Assembly: GCA_902475645.1 (NCBI GenBank) | Contig: CABSAH010000046.1 | Coordinates: 1-10,529, forward strand | Length of the DNA: 10,529 bases | Reading direction: 5' to 3' | DNA from: an uncultured Christensenellaceae bacterium | GTDB lineage: Bacteria > Bacillota > Clostridia > Christensenellales > CAG-138 | In this document: positions 6,302 to 10,529 of the stretch, one piece after another | How the letters are laid out: each line of letters starts with the position of its first letter | Position numbering within the stretch: the first letter of the stretch is position 1 | Translations under genes and position numbers: made by a program | The notes under the pieces: generated by a model | Told to the model about the DNA's origin: nothing | Seen by the model: the letters and a program-made list of their open reading frames with translations, nothing else | Database searches by the model: none

Positions 6302-7663
6302 ATGAATGAGAAAAACGAAGGCATTTTTAATGCCAGGGGCCAGCTTGGTTGGCCAAAGACAATTGTGCTTGGCTTCCAGCACATGTTCGCCATGTTTGGC
6401 GCAACGGTACTTGTGCCTGCCCTTACGGGCCTGAGCGTATCGGCAACGCTGCTGTTTGCCGGCCTTGGCACGCTGCTGTTCCATCTTTTGACCAAGGGCA
6501 AGGTTCCCGCGTTCCTCGGCTCTTCCTTCGCCTTTATAGGCGGCTATGCGGCAATAGCCCCCATGCTTGAAAATCCCGCTAACCCGGGCGTATTCAATGT
6601 TCCGAATACGGAGCTTCTGCCCTATGCCTGCTTCGGCGTGCTTGTAGCCGGCCTTATGTATGTTCTCCTTTCCGCCTGCTTCAAAATTTTCGGCATGAGG
6701 AAGGTTATGCGCTTCTTCCCGCCCATCGTGGTAGGCCCCATTATAATATGCATCGGCCTCACCCTTTCCTCCTCCGCAATAAATAATTGCAGCACCAACT
6801 GGCTGATAGCCATGCTTGCCATAGCGGTTGTTATAGTCTGCAATCTTTGGGGCAAGGGCATGATAAAGATAATCCCCATCCTGCTTGGCTTCCTCGTATC
6901 CTACATTGTGGCTGCCCTGTGCGGGGATGTTGACTTCACCCCCGTTAAGGAGGCCGCGTGGGTAGGCCTACCCTTCCGCATGCAGGATACCGTTATAGGT
7001 CTGCTTTCAAGGCCCGACCTTGACACGGGTCTGCTTGTAACCTCGATTTTCACCATTGCGCCCCTTTCCCTTGCAACAATGGTTGAGCATATCGGCGACG
7101 TTTGCGCCATATCCTCCACCTGTGAACGCAACTTTATAGCCGACCCCGGCCTTCACCGCACGCTGCTTGGCGATGGCCTTGCAACCTCCCTTGCCGCCCT
7201 GTTCGGCGCGCCCGCCAACACCACATACGGCGAAAACACCGGCGTGCTTGCCCTAAGCAAGGTTTACGACCCCTTCGTTATACGCATAGCGGCCGTGCTG
7301 GCGATAGTGTTCAGCTTCAGCCCCAAGTTTGCGGCTCTCATCCGCGTAATGCCCGCGGCAACCATCGGCGGCGTATCAATGGTTCTTTACGGCATGATAT
7401 CCGCCGTCGGCGTGCGCAACGTGGTTGAAAACAAGGTTGACTTCACCAAGTCCCGCAACGTAATAATCGCGGCAATAATAATGGTGCTTGCGCTCGGTAT
7501 ATCCAATTCCGACGCCGGCTGCGTAACCATCGGCAGCGTAAGCCTGTCCGGTCTGGCTGTTGCCAGCATAGTTGGCATACTGCTCAATGCCATTCTTCCC
7601 GGCAAGGACTACGAATTCGGCAAGGACGAGCAGGGCGACACCAGCGTAAACTTCAAGGTCTGA
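6302..7663 (+). CDS. uraA: Uracil permease, NCS2 nucleobase:cation symporter (UraA/PyrP type)
   Basis: A 453-residue polytopic membrane protein of the nucleobase-ascorbate transporter family, predicted to import uracil with protons. Family hallmarks are QHMFAMFGATVLVP (26-39), GSSFAFIGGY (73-82), MVEHIGDV (260-267) and APANTTYGENTGVLALSKVYDP (from 303), then a GGVSMVLYGMI segment (357-367). E262 and E311 are spaced like the substrate-contacting E241 and E290 of E. coli UraA. The position of UraA H245 is D266 here. The sequence fits the uracil branch better than the xanthine branch. Many hydrophobic segments are seen, as expected for the 14-helix fold, and length is normal. AGGAGG lies eleven bases before the ATG. 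The gene stands alone behind an attenuator-like leader, so control by pyrimidine supply is likely. It ends in tandem stops TGA-TAA. Confidence 0.95.
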   Translation: MNEKNEGIFNARGQLGWPKTIVLGFQHMFAMFGATVLVPALTGLSVSATLLFAGLGTLLFHLLTKGKVPAFLGSSFAFIGGYAAIAPMLENPANPGVFNVPNTELLPYACFGVLVAGLMYVLLSACFKIFGMRKVMRFFPPIVVGPIIICIGLTLSSSAINNCSTNWLIAMLAIAVVIVCNLWGKGMIKIIPILLGFLVSYIVAALCGDVDFTPVKEAAWVGLPFRMQDTVIGLLSRPDLDTGLLVTSIFTIAPLSLATMVEHIGDVCAISSTCERNFIADPGLHRTLLGDGLATSLAALFGAPANTTYGENTGVLALSKVYDPFVIRIAAVLAIVFSFSPKFAALIRVMPAATIGGVSMVLYGMISAVGVRNVVENKVDFTKSRNVIIAAIIMVLALGISNSDAGCVTIGSVSLSGLAVASIVGILLNAILPGKDYEFGKDEQGDTSVNFKV

Positions 7664-7683
7664 TAAAGCCCAACATCAAGCTA

Positions 7684-7725
7684 AAGCGGCTTCCCGATAA
7701 GCAGGAGGCCGCTTGCTTTATTGTT
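7684..7725 (+). terminator. Terminator after uraA, possibly bidirectional
   Basis: AAGCGGCTTCC (7684-7694) pairs with GGAGGCCGCTT (7704-7714), eleven pairs including one G-U, with a nine-base loop. The tail GCTTTATTGTT is only moderately T-rich. Read on the other strand the same hairpin lies just after the convergent M50-like gene, but its tail there is poor. Confidence 0.72.
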
Positions 7726-7730
7726 CAGTC

Positions 7731-8249
7731 TTAAGTCCGCTTGCTTTTTATTGCGTTGATCAGCTGTAATCCGTCGCTCTCCATGCCCTTTATCTCTCCC
7801 AAGAAATAGCGAAACGGCAAAACGGTAGCAAGAAACATAGAGGTGTTGCTTATAAGCGCATAGTCTATAAAATATTCTATCGCGCTTGATAGGATAATGT
7901 CCGACTTGAGCGCCATGCCGCCTAATCGCAAAAGCAGCAGTACCGCAACCGATATGAAGGATAAAATCGGGCCGCCCGAAAGCGTGGATATAAGCTTTGC
8001 TTTTGAATCTACGGTATTCCCGGCAAAGTTGAATTCGCCGTCAAACAAAAGCAATTTAACAGTCAGCCTTTTTGTTTTAAGCAGTCTTTTCCCCGAGCCT
8101 ACCCGTATATGCCAATGCCTGCTCCCCGTTGAAAGCATATAGCCCAGCGCATGTCCAAGCTCGTGTATGAATATGGCCACGAAGGACAGAAGCCACAGCG
8201 CGCATACGAAAACAACCGTTTCCATTATTACAGCAATCATTTTCGGCAT
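7731..8249 (-). CDS. Small membrane-embedded M50-like zinc metalloprotease
   Basis: A 172-residue protein whose first hydrophobic helix (about 8-28) runs into FIHELGHALGY, with the zinc motif HELGH at 29-33. Later hydrophobic stretches lie at about 87-111 and 126-145, and a second motif ends in ESDGLQL (D159), resembling the downstream Asp-Gly metal ligand of site-2 proteases (M50). All three expected metal ligands (H29, H33, D159) appear present, so it may cleave substrates in or near the membrane. It is short for the family and has no PDZ domain. The start has AAGGAGG (8258-8264) eight bases upstream. It lies downstream of the clpX terminator on the same strand, convergent with uraA. By my count about 46% of its bases are G or C, lower than its neighbours. 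Substrate and role unknown. Confidence 0.82.
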   Translation of the reverse strand: MPKMIAVIMETVVFVCALWLLSFVAIFIHELGHALGYMLSTGSRHWHIRVGSGKRLLKTKRLTVKLLLFDGEFNFAGNTVDSKAKLISTLSGGPILSFISVAVLLLLRLGGMALKSDIILSSAIEYFIDYALISNTSMFLATVLPFRYFLGEIKGMESDGLQLINAIKSKRT

Positions 8250-8326
8250 ATATTTATCCTCCTTCAGACGGTAATCCGCTCCCTTATTAAAGCATAGCAG
8301 AAATATGTATAATAATCCAGATTTTT

Positions 8327-8332
8327 ATTATA
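8327..8332 (-). promoter_or_regulatory. Candidate -10 box for the M50-like gene
   Basis: A perfect TATAAT on the minus strand lies about 80 bases before the M50-like start, in the AT-rich gap behind the clpX terminator. No matching -35 is seen at 16-18 bases. The gene needs its own promoter if the clpX terminator is efficient, but the region has several AT-rich alternatives, so this is weak. Confidence 0.25.
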
Positions 8333-8369
8333 GCTTATTCAAATTTGCTTGCGGCATTTGCGGGCATAC

Positions 8370-8395
8370 AAAAAGCGGAAGCTTTATGCTCCCGC
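8370..8395 (-). terminator. Rho-independent terminator after clpX
   Basis: On the minus strand GCGGGAGC (8395-8388) pairs with GCTTCCGC (8382-8375), eight pairs with one G-U, around the loop ATAAA. Five T follow. It lies 24 bases after the clpX stop. Confidence 0.88.
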
Positions 8396-8419
8396 CTGTT
8401 GCTTTTGTTCCTTATGCGT

Positions 8420-9676
8420 TCAGCTTACCGCGTTTTCTTCCGGCAATAATGCTTTGCCCCTGCCGTATACCGGCGCGGATGTGCCGTCTATAACGCCCTT
8501 GGTTATTTCGCAGCTTTTTACCTCCGGCATCGAGGGTACGTCGTACATTATGTTCATCATGGCGTTTTCCAGTATGGCGCGCAATCCGCGTGCGCCGGTT
8601 TTGCGCTCTATCGCCATGTGAGCAACCTCTCTCAGCGCGTCCTCGTCGAAGTTAAGCTCCACCCCATCCATTTCAAACAGCCGCTTATACTGCCGCGCCA
8701 ATGCGTTCTTGGGCTTTGTCAATATGTCCATAAGCGCGTTTTCGTCAAGCTGCTCCAGCGTAACGATTATTGGCACGCGGCCTATGAATTCCGGTATCAG
8801 GCCATATTTGAGCAAATCCTCGGGCAGTATCTTTTTCAGTATCTCGCCCACGTTCTTCTCCGTTTGGCTGGATACCTCCGCGCCGAAGCCAAGCAGCTTT
8901 TTAGCCGTGCGGCGGGATATTATATCCTCTATCCCCGCGAACGCGCCGCCGCAAATGAACAGTATCTTAGATGTATTTAACTGTATAAACTCCTGATGCG
9001 GATGCTTGCGCCCGCCCTGCGGCGGCACGCTTGCAACAGTACCTTCAATTATTTTCAGCAGCGCCTGCTGCACGCCTTCCCCGCTTACGTCCCGCGTAAT
9101 GGAAGGATTCTCGCTCTTGCGGGCAATCTTGTCTATCTCGTCGATATATACTATGCCCTTCTCCGCGCGCGAAACATCATAATCCGCCGCCTGAATAAGC
9201 TTCAGCAGTATGTTTTCAACATCCTCGCCAACGTATCCGGCTTCGGTAAGGCTCGTTGCATCCGCCACGGCGAACGGAACCTGCAATACGCGCGCCAGCG
9301 TTTCCGCAAGCAATGTTTTGCCGCTGCCGGTAGGCCCAAGCATTACTATGTTGCTCTTTTGCAGCTCAACATCGTCCTTGGTATCGTCCGCATTTATGCG
9401 CTTATAGTGATTGTACACCGCTACGGCAAGCGCGCGCTTTGCGTCCGCCTGACCGACAACATATTGATCCAATATGTCAACTATATCCTTTGGCTTAGGC
9501 AGATCCTTCAGCTTCTCCGGCTCCTCGGGATAATCGTCGTCTATAATATCCTTGCAAAGCTCTATGCAGTCTGAGCAAATATATACGCCAGGCCCTGCTA
9601 TTATACGGCTGACCTCATCCTGAGATTTTCCGCAGAAGGAGCATTTTATCGTTCCGCTATCGTCACTTCTTGGCAT
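8420..9676 (-). CDS. clpX: ATP-dependent Clp protease ATP-binding subunit ClpX
   Basis: A 418-residue AAA+ unfoldase that feeds tagged proteins into ClpP. The N-terminal zinc-binding domain has C12, C15, C34 and C37. The ATPase core has Walker A GPTGSGKT (114-121), the pore-1 loop GYVGED (147-152), Walker B IVYIDE (175-180) and the RKH pore loop (223-225). The ClpP-docking loop reads LGF (262-264), a conservative form of the usual IGF. Sensor 2 GARGLR is at 361-366. Length and ends are normal. It follows clpP directly. Its ribosome binding site AAGGAGG (9684-9690, minus strand) is made from the last ClpP codons, and the start at 9676 lies seven bases from it. An upstream ATG at 9680 in another frame meets a stop after five codons. 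Confidence 0.98.
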   Translation of the reverse strand: MPRSDDSGTIKCSFCGKSQDEVSRIIAGPGVYICSDCIELCKDIIDDDYPEEPEKLKDLPKPKDIVDILDQYVVGQADAKRALAVAVYNHYKRINADDTKDDVELQKSNIVMLGPTGSGKTLLAETLARVLQVPFAVADATSLTEAGYVGEDVENILLKLIQAADYDVSRAEKGIVYIDEIDKIARKSENPSITRDVSGEGVQQALLKIIEGTVASVPPQGGRKHPHQEFIQLNTSKILFICGGAFAGIEDIISRRTAKKLLGFGAEVSSQTEKNVGEILKKILPEDLLKYGLIPEFIGRVPIIVTLEQLDENALMDILTKPKNALARQYKRLFEMDGVELNFDEDALREVAHMAIERKTGARGLRAILENAMMNIMYDVPSMPEVKSCEITKGVIDGTSAPVYGRGKALLPEENAVS

Positions 9677-9680
9677 CCAT

Positions 9681-10265
9681 TTACCTCCTTGGAGGGATTA
9701 TCTCGTCAATCAGCCCATAATTAAGCGCGTCCTCGGCGGTCATATAATGATCGCGTTCGGTATCCAGCGCTATCTGCTCAACGGTTTGGCCCGTGCGCTC
9801 GGCCAGTATTTTGTTCATCTTCTCCCTTGTTTTAATAAGCTGCTCCGCGTGTATGGCAACCTCCGTCGCCTGTCCGCGTGCGCCGCCAAGGGGCTGATGA
9901 ATGAGTATTTCGCCGTTTGGCAGGGCGCGGCGTTTGCCCTTTGCGCCCGCTGCCAGCAGGAATGCACCCATGCTTGCCGCCATGCCTATACATATTGTTG
10001 AAACATCGCAGCGAATGTACTGCATGGTGTCATAAATAGCCATTCCGGCGGTTATGCTGCCGCCGGGGCTGTTTATATACAGGCTTATGTCCTTATCCGG
10101 GTCATCCGCTTCAAGGAAAAGCATCTGCGCAACGATGAGGTTAGCCTCATCATCCGTCACTTCCCCGCCAAGGAATATTATTCTGTCCTTAAGCAGCCGT
10201 GAGTAAATGTCATACGAACGTTCACCCTTATTGGTCTGCTCTATTACCATTGGTATAAGGCCCAT
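9681..10265 (-). CDS. clpP: ATP-dependent Clp protease proteolytic subunit ClpP
   Basis: A 194-residue serine peptidase forming the 14-mer chamber of ClpXP (and ClpCP where present). The catalytic triad is S98 (in GMAASMG), H123 (in HQP) and D172 (in ERD), the same numbering as in B. subtilis. The N-terminus (LIPMVIEQTNKGER) and the YINSPGGSITAGMAIYDTMQ segment match Firmicute ClpP closely. GGAGG lies seven bases before the ATG. The gene is between tig and clpX on the minus strand, with 42 bases after tig and only four between its stop and the clpX start, so one transcript probably makes chaperone, protease and unfoldase. Any control promoter (for example CtsR or CIRCE sites) would be beyond the right edge. 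Confidence 0.98.
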   Translation of the reverse strand: MGLIPMVIEQTNKGERSYDIYSRLLKDRIIFLGGEVTDDEANLIVAQMLFLEADDPDKDISLYINSPGGSITAGMAIYDTMQYIRCDVSTICIGMAASMGAFLLAAGAKGKRRALPNGEILIHQPLGGARGQATEVAIHAEQLIKTREKMNKILAERTGQTVEQIALDTERDHYMTAEDALNYGLIDEIIPPRR

Positions 10266-10307
10266 TTTTGCGCCTCCTTTAACGTTATTGTCAGCGCGTT
10301 AGTACGC

Positions 10308-10529
10308 TTATTTCTCCACTGCGCTGTCGCAAAGCATTTCAAGCGTCTTGTCAAGTATCGCCTGATCCTCAAAATATGCCTTGTCGTCCTCGCTCAGCTT
10401 TTCCTTAAATTCGGCCGCCCTGTCGCCAAACTGGGCGCAGTATTCATCCAGCTTCTTTTCAACCGCCTCAGGCTCGGCCTTCACATCCTCCGCCTTAACT
10501 ATGGCGTCCAGCACAAGCTGAGTCTTTAC
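10308..10529 (-). CDS. tig: Trigger factor, C-terminal end (partial)
   Basis: The minus-strand frame enters from the right edge and ends at TAA (10310-10308), giving the last 73 residues. They are highly charged and helical: VLDAIVKAEDVKAEPEAVEK, then a segment with EYCAQFGD, ending in LEMLCDSAVEK. This pattern fits the substrate-cradling C-terminal domain of trigger factor, the ribosome-bound chaperone and prolyl isomerase. Position immediately before clpP-clpX is the classic tig location and is the stronger part of the evidence, because the fragment itself is not highly conserved. The N-terminal ribosome-binding and isomerase domains lie outside the window. Confidence 0.88.
   Translation of the reverse strand, partial: VKTQLVLDAIVKAEDVKAEPEAVEKKLDEYCAQFGDRAAEFKEKLSEDDKAYFEDQAILDKTLEMLCDSAVEK

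Noticed and set aside
8996..9574. Plus-strand open frame of 192 codons opposite clpX
   Set aside because: Composition is odd, there is no Shine-Dalgarno, and it fully overlaps conserved clpX motifs; a shadow frame.
1..10529. Mobile element, CRISPR array, defence island or tRNA/rRNA gene
   Set aside because: No transposase, integrase, spaced direct repeats, target-site duplications or structural RNA signatures were seen; the genes are housekeeping or metabolic.

Overview
This window looks like ordinary chromosome from an anaerobic Firmicute, most likely a member of the Clostridia. Three things point there: Nfn-type flavoprotein genes, a Firmicute-like trigger factor/ClpP/ClpX/LonA/YsxC housekeeping set, and strong AAGGAGG-type ribosome binding sites. 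GC is moderately high in most genes, yet isoleucine is mostly encoded by ATA, which is a distinctive codon habit. Genus cannot be called from the sequence alone.

Layout, left to right. (1) Positions 1-1642, plus strand: the 3' end of an NfnA/SudB-like FAD/[2Fe-2S] subunit and the complete NfnB/GltA-like subunit, closed by an intrinsic terminator. (2) 1708-4773, plus: a sigma-A-type promoter, a 5' stem-loop, a TTG-started lon (LonA) and the GTPase gene engB (ysxC/yihA), which is translationally coupled to lon. (3) 4808-6075, plus: a strong promoter with a palindrome in its spacer drives an unrecognised double zinc-ribbon protein with an acidic tail and a metallophosphoesterase, followed by a terminator. 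(4) 6076-7725, plus: a uracil permease gene (uraA/pyrP type) behind a leader with a short ORF, a U-rich tract and an intrinsic terminator whose loop holds the ORF's stop codon. (5) 7731-8249, minus: a small membrane M50-like metalloprotease. (6) 8370-10529, minus: clpX, clpP and the 3' end of tig, in the order tig-clpP-clpX, with a terminator after clpX.

The proteolysis and folding genes (tig, clpP, clpX, lon) form the functional theme: nascent-chain chaperone, ClpXP protease and Lon protease. Relatives often carry tig-clp-lon-engB co-directionally. Here the two halves face each other across about 3.6 kb holding four unrelated genes, which suggests an inversion or insertion inside an ancestral cluster.

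No mobile element, CRISPR array, tRNA, rRNA or obvious defence system is visible. The most interesting signal is the leader of the uracil permease. It has the parts of an enterobacterial pyrBI-type UTP-sensing, translation-coupled attenuator, and I see no PyrR-type binding loop.
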